64,000 bases of DNA from assembly GCA_905221605.1 (NCBI GenBank), contig CAJNDS010000169.1, positions 115,001-179,000 on the forward strand. Direction: 5' to 3'. Numbering within the stretch: position 1 is the first letter of the stretch; each line of letters opens with the position of its first letter. Shown here piece after piece: positions 32,047 through 42,545 of this stretch. Source of the DNA: Symbiodinium natans (lineage: Eukaryota; Sar; Dinophyceae; Suessiales; Symbiodiniaceae). Position numbers and translations under genes: made by a program. The notes beneath the pieces are model-generated. The model had not been told where the DNA came from. It saw nothing but the letters and a program-made list of their open reading frames with translations, and did not search any database.

Positions 32047-32414
32047 GGGTTTAGGGTTTAGGGTTTCGGGTTTAGGGTTCGGGTTAGGGTTTTGGGTTTG
32101 GGGTTTAGGGTTTAGGGTTTAGGATTTAGGGTTTAGGGTTTAGGGTTTAGGGTTTAGGGTTTAGGGTTCAGGGTTTAGGGTTTAGGGTCGAGGGACTAAA
32201 ATCATCTCCGCGGTGCAAACTCATGCCCTACACTCGGAAGACGCTACTGGAGAAGGTCCATGTGTCCTACCGACCGGTTGCAGTTGTGGATATCTGCTAC
32301 TTCTTGCTCTGGACCGCAACAGAACAACCGTAGGAATACTCCCTCGAACTCTTGTCCCTCAGAAAGTCCCATGAGCTTTCAGAGATACCCTCAAACCACC
32401 CCCAAAGCCGAGGC

Positions 32415-32441
32415 CTGGGTGATGATCCTGGGAACGTGGAC
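32415..32441 (-). CDS. 27-nt alveolin exon (VHVPRIITQ)
   Basis: Acceptor aacacag|G, donor GC (CAG|GCCTCG), phase 0. Reads VHVPRIITQ, almost the same as the exon at 23833-23862 (IVHVPKIITQ). Confidence 0.76.
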
Positions 32442-33221
32442 CTGTGTTTCCGGCTGTGGGCGTGGGTGGGTGGGGCGGGGGGGGGGGGTTCGCGGGGAGG
32501 TTGCAGGGGCTGAGGGGCTTGAAGCCCGGGGCCCTAAGCCTAAGCGGTTCAGAGTTTGGGGTCTAGGGCGTCTTAGTGCCGCGACCCCACCCTCCGAGTG
32601 CTGTTGGGACCCACCCACACTGGAACCTGCCAAGTTTAAAGCCTAAACCCTAAACCAATCCTAAGCCAGGGTGGAGAGGTCCGGGGTACGATGTTAAGTA
32701 AGTCACATTTGTAGAGTTGTAGGCGGGTAGTCGCTTTATAAGCCTCTTATAAACAATATAGGGTTTGCCTTTTATAAGACTCGTACTTAAAAGGGAAGCT
32801 ACCAACCCGAAACTGTGCTAGATGGGTTTGAGCAGGCCTGCAAGAGGTAAGCTCGCTTGGTCTAGGGTTTAGGGTTTAGGGTGTGCCAAGCCTGACGCGC
32901 GGCTGCTTGTTGCCCGCCCGACCCTCCCGGCGTTCGTTGTGTAATCAATTTTTCTTTTTTTCTTTTTCTCACCCCCTTCTCTAAATTACAATCACGTCGC
33001 GCGGAAGTTGAGTTGTAGCCGAAGGATGCAACTTAACTTGCGCGCAGATGTTTAAGAAACAAAAATTGGAGAAACCGAAGGAAAGTTTTCCCCGCCAGAA
33101 CGTGGGTCTAGATTGTTTCCCTCGGAGCAGGGTCCGGGTTTTACGTGAGACTACCTGGCTGCCGCCAGCAAAACAAAGCCGCCGCGTCCCCTCAGAAGAG
33201 ACCAATATGCACGCTCTTGAT

Positions 33222-33545
33222 CCCGAAATTGTCCGGGAGGAGCCCAAAAAGGCCCAGAAACTGTCCGGGAGGAGCCCAAAAAGCCTGAGAAACTGTCCGG
33301 GAGGAGCCTCAAAAGGTTCGGGAGGCCCATCGAAAACTGTCCGGGAGGAGTCCAAAAACCAGAAACTGTCCGGGAGGAGCCCAAAAAACTCAGAAACTGG
33401 AAGGACCCAAAAAGGCTCAGAAACTGTCCGGGAGCCCAAACAAGCACGAAACAGGAGGAGCCCCAAAAAGGCCCAGAAACTGTCCGGGAGGAGCCCAAAA
33501 AAGCTCAGAAACTGTCCGGGAGGAGCCTGCAGAAATTGTCCGGGG
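33222..33545. repeat. ~30-bp minisatellite (ctgtccgggaggagcccaaa)
   Basis: About ten irregular copies, each with ctgtccgggaggagcc then an A-rich tail; directly precedes the 390 bp satellite. Confidence 0.9.
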
Positions 33546-33550
33546 GGAGC

Positions 33551-35318
33551 AAGGCTCGGTTTTAGTCAAATTCCAGGAAACGCGAGCCCACCCAGAACCG
33601 TCGATTTCAGTACTGAAAAATCGCATTTTTAACTGGGACCTGGGCCGATCCTGGGGTCCCCCTTCATTTGGGGTGTTTTTGGCTGAAACCGGTAAACATT
33701 GAAAAAATCGGAAAAACCTTGAAGAAGCCTGAAAAACTTGAAATCCTAGTGAAGGCTCGGTCTTGGCCAAAAATCCAGAAAACGAGAGCCCTTCCAGAAC
33801 CGTCGATTTCAGTACTAAAAAATGGCATTTTTAACTGGGGCCCGGGCCGATCCTGGGGTCCCCCTCATTTGGGGTGTTTTTGGAGGCAAACTTTCCCTCT
33901 CAAGGGTGGGTCGGAGTTTTGAGCAAGGGGGGCCTCCGAATACTAAATTGCTTTGAAAATGGAAAAATACGACCCCCCTTGACCAAAATTAGGTCTTGAA
34001 AAGGTCGTGGGGGCGGCCTTTCATCAGAATTGAGGGTTAAAAACCTTGAAACATCCTGAAAAAACATTGAAAAACCTTCAAAAGCATTGAAAATTTCGAA
34101 AAACCGTGAAGAAGCCTGAAAAACTCGAAATCCTAATGAAGGCTCGGTCTTGGCCAAAAATCCAGGAAGCGAGAGCCCAGCCAGAACCGTCGATTTCGGT
34201 ACTAAAAAATCGCATTTTTAACTGGGACCGGGCCGATCCTGGGGTCCCCCTCGTTTGGGGTGTTTTTGGAGGCAAACTTTCCCTCTCAAGGGGGGGTCGG
34301 AGTTTTGAGCAAGGGGGGCCTCCGAATACTAAATTGCTTTGAAAATTAAATGGAAAAATAGGACCCCCCTTGACCAAAATTAGGCCGTGAAAAGGTCGCG
34401 GGGGCGGCCTTTCATCAGAATTGAGGGTTAAAAACCCTGAAGCATCCTGAAAAACATTGAAAAACCTTCAAAAGCATTGAAAAACTCTGAAAAACCTTGA
34501 AGAACCCTGAAAAACTTGAAATCCTGGGGAAGGCTCGGTCTTGGCCAAAAATCCAGGAAACGAGAGCCCACCCAGAACCGTCGATTTCAGTACTAAAAAA
34601 TCGCATTTTTAACTGGGGCCCGGGCCGATCCTGGGGTCCCCCTCATTTGGGGTGTTTTTGGAGGCAAACTTTCCCTGGGGGGGGTCGGAGTTTTGAGCAA
34701 GGGGAAGTCTCCGAATACTAAATTGCTTCGAAAATGGAAAATACGACCCCCCCTTGACCAAAATTAGGCCGTGAAAAGGTCGCGGGGGTCCGGTGACGCT
34801 TTGGAAGTCCCTAAAAGGCTCCCAAGCAGCTTGAAAAGCTGTCGAAGGAGCTTTGGGGACCTTCAAAAAGCAGTGGGAGGCTTCCGGGAGGCTTGTAGGC
34901 TCGAATTAGGGATTTAGTATCCAAACCGGTGAAGGCTCGGTTTGGTCCAAAAATCCAAAAAACCAGAGCCCACCCAGAACCGTCGATTTCAGTACTAAAA
35001 AATCGCATTTTTAACTGGGACCCGGGCCAATCCTGGGGTCCCCTCATGTGGGGTGTTTTTGGAGGCAAACTTTCCCTCTCAAGGGGGGGTCGGAGTTTTG
35101 AGCAAGGGGGGTCTCCGAATACTAAATTGCTTTGAAAATGGAAAAATACGACCCCCCCTTGACCAAAATTAGGCAGTGAAAAGGTCGCGGGGGTCCGGTG
35201 ACCCTTTGGAAGTCCTTAAAAGGCTCCCAAGCAGCTTGAAAAGCTTTCGAAGGAGCTCTGGGGACCTTCAAAAAGCACTGGGAGGCTTCCAGGAGGCTTG
35301 TAGGCTCGAATTAGGATT
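33551..35318. repeat. ~390-bp satellite, four and a half units
   Basis: Units start (aaggctcggt) at 33551, 33752, 34139, 34530 and 34932. The shared core includes agaaccgtcgatttc, aatcgcatttttaactgg and ggggtgtttttgg. Units 1-2 end with a ttcatcagaattgagggtta tail and units 3-4 with a gctcccaagcagcttgaaaa tail. Confidence 0.92.
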
Positions 35319-35771
35319 TGGGATCCATGCCGGGTATGGGGTTGAAGTTTACAGGTCTCATCTTTATTAGTAGTCCCATGAGGGGGGCCTTGCCTAGGAG
35401 GAGAGGCTGCAGAGGCTTCACCCTCTGCAGTGGTGTGTCTTGACGGCTCCTGATCGTCGCGAGGCCGCTTCGCGACTAGGTCGCGCTCGCGGCCAAAGAC
35501 TTTAGGGTTTAGGGTTTAGGGTTTAGGGTTTAGGGTTTAGGGTTTCCACCTGAACCCCCAAGTGGCATCAACGTACCCGGGCTTGAGTTTTGGGTCCTTA
35601 TACACTTTGTTGCGCCCACGGTTGGGGGGTTTGAAGCCAATGTCGCAGACAGGGCGACAGGCAGATGTGGCTCAAGGGAGTCATACTCGGACCCCTGGGG
35701 ATGTATATCTAGGAGGTTACTCCAACACACTCCCGATATGGCCCGTATATTCCCTTAGCCTTAGAGCCTTA

Positions 35772-35842
35772 GAGGATCTTTAAGAAGGGGTCCCCAAACA
35801 CAAGGGTACAACCTTAGGGGTCCAAGGTAGAACCCCCATGGG
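35772..35842. mobile_element. Family III element, partial, reversed
   Basis: agggtacaaccttaggggtc plus flanking caaggtagaacccccatggg, which also flanks the 2.9 kb copy in reverse. Confidence 0.6.
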
Positions 35843-35867
35843 TTGAAGCTTTTCACGAGGCCCCGGC

Positions 35868-35915
35868 GATCTCCTCGACGATGTGCTCGACGGGCTGCTG
35901 CACCACGCGTGGCAC
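35868..35915 (-). CDS. Alveolin exon (VPRVVQQPVEHIVEEI)
   Basis: 48 nt, phase 0, acceptor aaagcag|G, donor GC. Reads VPRVVQQPVEHIVEEI. Confidence 0.8.
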
Positions 35916-35930
35916 CTGCTTTGCCGCACG

Positions 35931-36178
35931 GTTAGGGTTTGGGTTTAGGGTTTAGGGTTTAGGGTTTAGGGTTTAGGGTTTAGGGTTTAGGGTTTAGGGT
36001 TTAGGGTTTAGGGTTTAGGGTTTAGGGTTTAGGTTAGGGTTTAGGGTTTAGGGTTTAGGGTTTAGGGTTTAGGGTTTAGGGTTTAGGGTTTAGGGTTTAG
36101 GGTTTAGGGTTTAGGGTTTAGGGTTTAGGGTTTAGGGTTTAGGGTTTAGGGTTTAGGGTTTAGGGTTTAGGGTTTAGA
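35931..36178 (+). repeat. Long TTTAGGG array
   Basis: About 35 units, almost perfect, right of exon 35868-35915. Confidence 0.95.
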
Positions 36179-36726
36179 CCCCAAGGAACCCAATGCCACT
36201 TTCACTACGGCACGGTCTGTTGAAAATCCTAGCAAGCATCGGAATACAGATCATCGCAAGCATCCGAATATAGTCGGAAGCATATGCCTCAAGTCGCTCT
36301 GGGGAGGAAAGGGGGTAGGTTGTTGGGGTTCAGGATAAACGCGCGCCCAAAGCCCTTGAGTTGTGGGCACCATGCCGAGAAGCCCCCCTCGCGACGCAGA
36401 ACCCTCCCGAAGCCGCCACAATGCAAAAGATGTAGACCTAAACCTCCAGCAACACCCCTAAACCCCGAAATCGCAAAACCCCCAACCCCTACGCCCCAAA
36501 ACCCTCAGACCGGCCCAACAGCCTTAAAGCCTCAAGGAGCCCTGAAGCTAAGACCTACACCCCTGAACTCTCAACCCTCAACCCTCAACCCTAAACCCTA
36601 AACCCTAAACCCCAAACCCCAAACCCCAAACCCCAAACCCTAAACCCTAAACCCCTCAACCCTAAACCCTAAACCCTAAACCCCAAACCGCAACATTCAA
36701 AACCCCCCAGAAGACCCAAAGCTCGC

Positions 36727-36753
36727 CTCGACGATCTTGTCGACTATCTGCAC
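36727..36753 (-). CDS. 27-nt alveolin exon (VQIVDKIVE)
   Basis: Acceptor cgatag|G, donor GC (GAG|GCGAGC), phase 0. Reads VQIVDKIVE, the core alveolin block. CCCTAAA on the left, TTTAGGG on the right. Confidence 0.82.
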
Positions 36754-36770
36754 CTATCGGGCCGGTTTCG

Positions 36771-37016
36771 GGTTTCGGGTTTAGGGTTTAGGGTTCAGGG
36801 TTTAGGGTTTAGGGTTTAGGGTTTAGGGTTTAGGGTTTAGGGTTTAGGGTTTAGGGTTTAGGGTTTAGGGTTTAGGGTTTAGGGTTTAGGGTTTAGGGTT
36901 TAGGTTAGGGTTTAGGGTTTAGGGTTTAGGGTTTAGGGTTTAGGGTTTAGGGTTTAGGGTTTAGGGTTTAGGGTTTAGGGTTTAGGGTTTAGGGTTTAGG
37001 GTTTAGGGTTTAGGGC
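36771..37016 (+). repeat. Long TTTAGGG array
   Basis: About 34 units, right of exon 36727-36753. It shares with 35931-36178 a single tttaggttaggg slip near its middle, so one may be a copy of the other. Confidence 0.95.
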
Positions 37017-37282
37017 TTCAGGTGTAGGATTCAGGGGCTCAGTTAGGGTTTAGGCGGCACCCACCTGGCCTCCTTGTGGCTGCTGCTTTGCTACTGCTCA
37101 AGTGCATCCTAAACCCTAAACCCTATATCCTAAACCCTAAACCCTATATCCTAAACCCTAAACCCTAATCCCTAAACCCTAAACCCTATATCCTAAAGCC
37201 TAAACCCTCGTAAGATCTCAGATCACAGGAGTGACGCCTAGCTCGTGCTTAGGCCTCACGAAGGCTTAGGATGCACTAGGGC

Positions 37283-37306
37283 CTGAGCCCATGACGTTGG
37301 CTCAAA
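37283..37306 (-). CDS. Candidate 24-nt exon (FEPTSWAQ)
   Basis: Between CCCTAAA and TTTAGGG arrays; acceptor gcccag, donor GC, phase 0. Reads FEPTSWAQ. Confidence 0.4.
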
Positions 37307-37334
37307 CTGGGCTTTGGGCTTAGGGTTTAGGGTT

Positions 37335-37632
37335 TAGGGTTTGAGGGTTTGAGGGTTTGAGGGTTTGAGGGTTTGAGGGTTTGAGGGTTTGAGGGTTTGA
37401 GGGTTTGAGGGTTTGAGGGTTTGAGGGTTTGAGGGTTTGAGGGTTTGAGGGTTTGAGGGTTTGAGGGTTGAGAGGGTTTGAGGGTTTGAGGGTTTGAGGG
37501 TTTGAGGGTTTGAGGGTTTGAGGGTTTGAGGGTTTGAGGGTTTGAGGGTTTGAGGGTTTGAGGGTTTGAGGGTTTGAGGGTTTGAGGGTTGAGGGTTTGA
37601 GGGTTTGAGGGTTTAGGGTTGAGGGTTTATAG
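37335..37632 (+). repeat. TTTGAGGG 8-mer array
   Basis: About 34 units of gggtttga, a fully replaced variant; only its edges are TTTAGGG. Confidence 0.95.
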
Positions 37633-37680
37633 GGTCTAACATAAGGGCTTCGAGCTCAAAGGGCTTCAAAGGCGGTCCGC

Positions 37681-37725
37681 CTCGGGGATCTCCTGGATGA
37701 TCTCGTGGACTTGCACGTTGGGCAC
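37681..37725 (-). CDS. Alveolin exon (VPNVQVHEIIQEIPE)
   Basis: 45 nt, phase 0, acceptor ctccag|G, donor GC (GAG|GCGGAC). Reads VPNVQVHEIIQEIPE. Confidence 0.76.
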
Positions 37726-37774
37726 CTGGAGCTTGGCCAAAAGGTGGGAGGCTTCCCAAAAGAGGGCTTGAGAG

Positions 37775-37888
37775 GGTTTAGGGTTTAGGGTTTAGGGTTT
37801 AGGGTTTAGGGTTTAGGGTTTAGGGTTTAGGGTGTAGGGTGTAGGGTGTAGGGTGTAGGGTGTAGGGTGTAGGGTTTAGGGTTTAGCC
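37775..37888 (+). repeat. TTTAGGG then TGTAGGG array
   Basis: Right of exon 37681-37725; six consecutive gtgtagg units. Confidence 0.92.
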
Positions 37889-37983
37889 TTATATACCCCC
37901 CAAAATATACCCGACTCCCATCTATGAGGACCGTACTTAAACCCTGAAGGCCGACACCATTAACCCCCGAACCCTGAAGCCCT

Positions 37984-38068
37984 AAAACCCTAAACCCTAA
38001 ACCCTAAACCCTAAACCCTAAACCCTAAACCCTAAACCCTAAACCCTAAACCCTAAACCCTAAACCCT
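37984..38068 (-). repeat. CCCTAAA array
   Basis: Twelve perfect units facing the TTTAGGG array at 38151-38265 across 80 bp of unique sequence that could hold an exon (VRDHTKGPM), not confirmed. Confidence 0.93.
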
Positions 38069-38873
38069 ACCCTGAACCCTGGATTTGAATCGCTCTAAGG
38101 GTAGTTGCATGGGTCCCTTAGTATGGTCCCTTACCTTCTTTAAAGGGTTCGGGTTTAGGGTTTAGGGTTTAGGGTTTAGGGTTTAGGGTTTAGGGTTTAG
38201 GGTTTAGGGTTTAGGGTTTAGGGTTTAGGGTTTAGGGTTTAGGGTTTAGGGTTTAGGGTTTAGGGTTTTTGGGAATCCCTTAGAAGCCCGGAGAACTCCG
38301 AGGTTCTAGGGTTTAGGGTTAAGTGATTACTAAGGGTAGAGGGTTTGAGGCTACCTATAAACAGGTAGGCCCACAAGGACATGGTCCCTTGTGGGGTAAC
38401 CTCAATCCAAGGCTCCGTACGATGAAATGGGAATTCGAAGAGGGAACATAACTCAGAGAACGCCCTCCCCCCCCCCCATCAGCACATACAAGGAGGGCAA
38501 TGGAGGGGTTCCTGTGTAGTAGTTTACCCTATATAAGTATAGACTATGCAGGTACACCTAGACCCTAAAAAGATTTAAAAAAAAAAACTAAACCCTGTGA
38601 AGGTTGCTGCGTGGACACTGTCAGGGGCTGTAGGGTGGACACTAATTACACTTGAATGCACTATGCCTCGAGTTTCGATGTAAAGGGGGTGAAGGCTCGG
38701 GGGGTTGGAACCGTGATCTCTGAGGCCTCAACACCCAAAACCCTAGACCCTGAACCGTAATTCGTAGGGTTTAGGGCTCAGGGTAGGGTTTAGAGGGTAT
38801 AATTTACGGTTTAGGATTTCAGGTTAAAGGGGTGTAGCGCTTCGGGTTTGAGGGTTCTTTTTGCAGCGGCCGC

Positions 38874-38894
38874 CTCCACCACTTGCTGCTGGAC
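38874..38894 (-). CDS. 21-nt alveolin microexon (VQQQVVE)
   Basis: Acceptor ctggcag|G, donor GC (GAG|GCGGCC), phase 0. Reads VQQQVVE, an alveolin-like heptad. Confidence 0.6.
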
Positions 38895-39008
38895 CTGCCA
38901 GGTGGCAGCACGTCTCTTGGAGTAGCTCACTTGGCGGGGGAGGGTTTAGGGTTTAGGGTTTAGGGTTTAGGGTTTAGGGTTTAGGGTTTAGGGTTTAGGG
39001 TTTAGGGT

Positions 39009-39040
<32 letters not shown>

Positions 39041-39098
39041 GCTTTAGGGTTTAGGATTTAGGGTTTAGGGTTTAGATAGGGACTTGGGCAATTTACCA

Positions 39099-39180
39099 AT
39101 ATGGGGTTTCCGAAATTTGGGGTACCTTCTTGGGGTCCTTATTATAAGGGAATCCTCTACTACTTTGGGGCTCAAGGAAA
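39099..39180 (+). mobile_element. Family II dispersed element
   Basis: Core blocks atatggggtttccgaaat, ggggtacctt, ggggtccttattataaggga and atcct. Shared with 30190-30270, 59099-59165 and, reversed, 19291-19370. Confidence 0.65.
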
Positions 39181-39422
39181 TGCTAGTAGCAATTATTCGC
39201 ACCCTTGAAGTAGGCTGGCCAGTGCAACCCTCTATTCCGAAATATAACCCTCTCAAAAGCAAGTAACAGAAGTGGTTCTATATCAAGGTCCTACCTTCCT
39301 AGACTCCTGAACCCTATGAACCCTAGACCCTAACCCTAAACCCTAAACCCCAATAACCCCAAATCCTAAACCCTAAACCCTAAATCCCAAGGGACGAAGG
39401 CTTAGGGAGATTTTTCAAAAAC

Positions 39423-39463
39423 CTGCCGGAGCTGAGAGGAGAAATGTTCAGATTCTCTGAAGC
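39423..39463 (-). CDS. Candidate exon
   Basis: Acceptor ttggag|G, donor GT, between CCCTAAA and TTTAGGG arrays. Reads FRESEHFSSQLRQ in one frame and ASENLNISPLSSG in the phase-0 frame. Confidence 0.42.
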
Positions 39464-39982
39464 CTCCAACGGCAAAAAGGCCCAGGGTTTAGGGTGTAGG
39501 GTTGAGGGTTGAGGGTTGAGGGTTTATTGCAAGTTTATGGTTTAGGCTTTTTTGGGGTTTAAGGTTTTTATAGGCTTTAATTAGGGCAGTTCGGAAACTG
39601 GGCATTCAGGGTCTGTAGCTTTGTTGGGGTTTGAGGCTTGTTGATCATCAGGAGCTAATACGCAGGGCTTGTTGCGTCGGTGTGCGAAGGTTAGGATTCG
39701 TCTAGGGCTTAGGGTTTAGGGATGTTCGGGAACCGCACCGGTGAAAGGGTCGACTGCTGGGAAAAAAACCAGTCGCTCGATTGTTCTGACGCTGCTCGCC
39801 CCTCTTGCGAGTGTTCAAGGAGTCAGCTTTCAGCCTTGTGGCAGAGGGCCTAGGGCTTTAGGGTTTTATAGGGTTTAGGGTTTAGGGTTTGGGGTTTAGG
39901 GTTAAACCCTAAATCCTCAACCCTCAACCCTCAACCCTAAACCCTAAACCCTAAACCTTAGACCCTGTTCGAGTTGCCAGGC

Positions 39983-40021
39983 CTCGCCATTCACAACCTG
40001 CTGGGTATGCTGCTGCGTCAC
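39983..40021 (-). CDS. Alveolin-gene exon (VTQQHTQQVVNGE)
   Basis: 39 nt, phase 0, acceptor actgcag|G, donor GC (GAG|GCCTGG). Reads VTQQHTQQVVNGE. Confidence 0.6.
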
Positions 40022-40225
40022 CTGCAGTTCTCAGTAGGTGTGGGTGTACTACACCACCCCTCAGGCAGCCCCTACTTTAGCAACATACTCTAGAGCTTAG
40101 GGACTGTATGATATAGGGGCCATCATCATTAGAACAGGGCCTTGGGTGTCATTGTAGCACAACTATATAGAGACCCTGAGGGAATGCTAGCACTTCGGGT
40201 TTAGGGTCGAACCCAAAACCCAAAA

Positions 40226-40341
40226 CCCAAAGCCCTAAACCCTAAACCCTAAACCCTAAACCCTAAACCCTAAACCCTAAACCCTAAACCCTAAACCCTA
40301 AACCCTAAACCCTAAACCCTAAACCCTAAACCCTAAACCTT
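40226..40341 (-). repeat. CCCTAAA array
   Basis: About 16 perfect units. Confidence 0.93.
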
Positions 40342-40604
40342 AAGCCCTGCACTTCGGGTTTAGGCACCTGCTGAGGTGACCACCAGGGCTTGGGGTTCCC
40401 CAAGCCCGGAACCCCGCCAAAGCCTAGACCCTAAGCCTAAACCCCAGAAGCCGAAACCCCAAACCAAAAGCCCTCAACCCTAAACTCCACAGGCCTAAAC
40501 CAGAAACCCCAAACCCCAAACCCCGAACCCGAAACCCTAAACCCTAAACCCTAAACCCTAAACCCTAAACCCTAAACCCTAAACCCTCAACCCTATCACC
40601 GTGC

Positions 40605-40622
40605 CTGCGGCGGGCCCTCCAC
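40605..40622 (-). CDS. 18-nt microexon (VEGPPQ)
   Basis: Acceptor gcaagag|G, donor GC (CAG|GCACGG), phase 0, between CCCTAAA and TTTAGGG arrays. Reads VEGPPQ. It is the shortest exon proposed here. Confidence 0.42.
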
Positions 40623-41243
40623 CTCTTGCGTCCGCCCAGTCAGGTACCTTACTTGAAGATCTACAAATTGCGGTTAGATGATAGTGCCTACTCTTCGGGT
40701 TTAGGGTTTGGGGCCGTTTAGGGTTTAGGGTTTAGGGTTTAGGGTTAGGGTTTAGGGTTTAGGGTTTAGGGTTTAGGGTTTAGGGTTTATGGCTGTACAC
40801 GGGTTACCACAAAAAAAACGACCTGGCTTCTGACCCCCAATCACGACTCTGGTGTGCCACACGAGCCTTCACGTAGGGTTGAAGGTTTACGGGCTTCATG
40901 TGCAGGGCCGAAGTAGAGTTTAAGGCTAATGTTAGGGATTAGGGTTCAGGGTTTAAAGGCTGCATGGAGAGATCAAGGTTTCGGTTTCAGAGGGTTACCA
41001 GCTCAGTACTGTCGCATGCAGGCAGAAGGCTTACATCACAATGTGCTTCATGGAAAGGGGGTCCGAGGGGGCTGAGTACGAAGGGACCCTCTATTCCTGC
41101 GTCAAAAACCCTTATAAACCAATGCCCCATATAGGGACTCGCTTGCCTTGTGGCAGAAACCTTTCTAGCAAGGGCTCAGAACAGAAAACACCTCCACACC
41201 CTACACCAGCCCCGCACACTCAGGCAGGCAGCTCCGGCTGAGC

Positions 41244-41279
41244 CTGCTCTCGCGTCGCCATGACCCTCAGTTGGGCGTT
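41244..41279 (-). CDS. Alveolin-gene exon (NAQLRVMATREQ)
   Basis: 36 nt, phase 0, acceptor cccagcag, donor GC (CAG|GCTCAG). Reads NAQLRVMATREQ. Confidence 0.55.
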
Positions 41280-41629
41280 CTGCTGGGTTTGGGCGTTTGG
41301 GTCCCCTTTTACCAGCAGTCCTTAATTGGGAAGATAATATCTAAGTCTAAATTAGCAGACCTGGGTTCTTAGCGGCGCGCTTTGAAGGGGCTGAGGAATC
41401 TGCCTAAGAAGGCTCAGCGAAACCACGCACGAAGAGCATGGACATAAGTTAGGTTTTGCCAAAACCCAAAACCCAAAACCCAAAACCCAAAACCCAAAAC
41501 CCTGGGTGCTTGGAACGGAGCTTTAGGGGGCTGCAGGTTACAGCCAGGCTTAGAGTTGTTTTAACATGGGGTTTAGGGAGTTCCCGACATCTTAGGGTTT
41601 AGGAAGCTACGAAAAACCTCGGTTTCTGC

Positions 41630-41665
41630 AAGTCGCATCGCATGGTGCTGCGTCACGGTGGCATT
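41630..41665 (-). CDS. Alveolin-gene exon (NATVTQHHAMRL)
   Basis: 36 nt, phase 0, acceptor tcccgag, donor GC. Reads NATVTQHHAMRL; the VTQxH block recurs in exon 39983-40021. Confidence 0.52.
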
Positions 41666-42079
41666 CTCGGGATCCTAGCAGGGAGAAGCCAACCCAACCA
41701 ACTCAACAGAAAACCCTAAACCACCCAACCCCAAGACCTGAAACCAAACACTAAACCCTAAACCTTAAACCTAAACTCTAAACCTTAAACCCTAAACTAC
41801 CCTAAACCCTAAAGCCTAAAGCCTAAAGCCTGAAGCCTGAAGCCTGAAGCCTAAAGCCTAAACCCTAAACCCCAAAGCCTAAAGCCGAAAGCCTAGAGCG
41901 TGAGCCTAGGCTCTTGCCGTGCTTGACACTACACCCGAAGCCCTAAACCCTATAAACCCTAAGTCTGAGCCTACAAAGCCCGGAAACCCTAAACCCTAAA
42001 GCATAAACCCTAAACCCTAAACCATATAAACCCTAGACCCTAAACCCTCTAAACGCTACACACTAAACCTGAAACAAGC

Positions 42080-42108
42080 TCCTTGATCAGCGTGCTGGGC
42101 ATGGGCAC
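42080..42108 (-). CDS. Alveolin-gene exon (VPMPSTLIK)
   Basis: Acceptor tcgacag|G, donor GC, CCCTAAA on the left and TTTAGGG on the right. Reads VPMPSTLIK. Confidence 0.5.
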
Positions 42109-42545
42109 CTGTCGAATGGAACCTCACAGCCGACATGAGAAAAGCCATACGTCCAACCCGGGCCTATAGGGTTTAGGGTTTAGGGTTTAAGGTTTATAAG
42201 GGTTTAGGGTTTAGGGTTTCGGGCTTAGGGTTTAATGTTTAGCGTTTGGGTTAGGGTTCAGGGTTTAGGGCTTAGGGTTTAGGGCTTCGGGTTTAGGGTT
42301 TAGGGTCTAGAATACGGCAGACCCTAACCCCGAACTGAACCCTAAAACGCAGACGGACCTACGCCATGTAAGAGAAGCCTCTGCTTTTTGTTTTGTAGGT
42401 TGCGCAGTCAAGGTTCTTAGTTGACCTACAACAAGAAGCCCCCAAAGCCCGACACCCTAAAACCAAAACTTCGAAGCCCCCAAGCCCTAAGCCCTAAACC
42501 CTGAACCCTAAACCCTAATTAAACCCTACTAGGTGGCCAAGTGGC

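Noticed and set aside
33048-33632. 194-codon plus-strand ORF rich in PKKAQKLSGRSP
   Set aside because: Minisatellite translation; only the first ~55 codons are unique and they have no recognised motif.
37335-37632. CRISPR-like or direct-repeat system
   Set aside because: Units are 7-9 bp with no spacers, and the context is eukaryotic with spliced genes.
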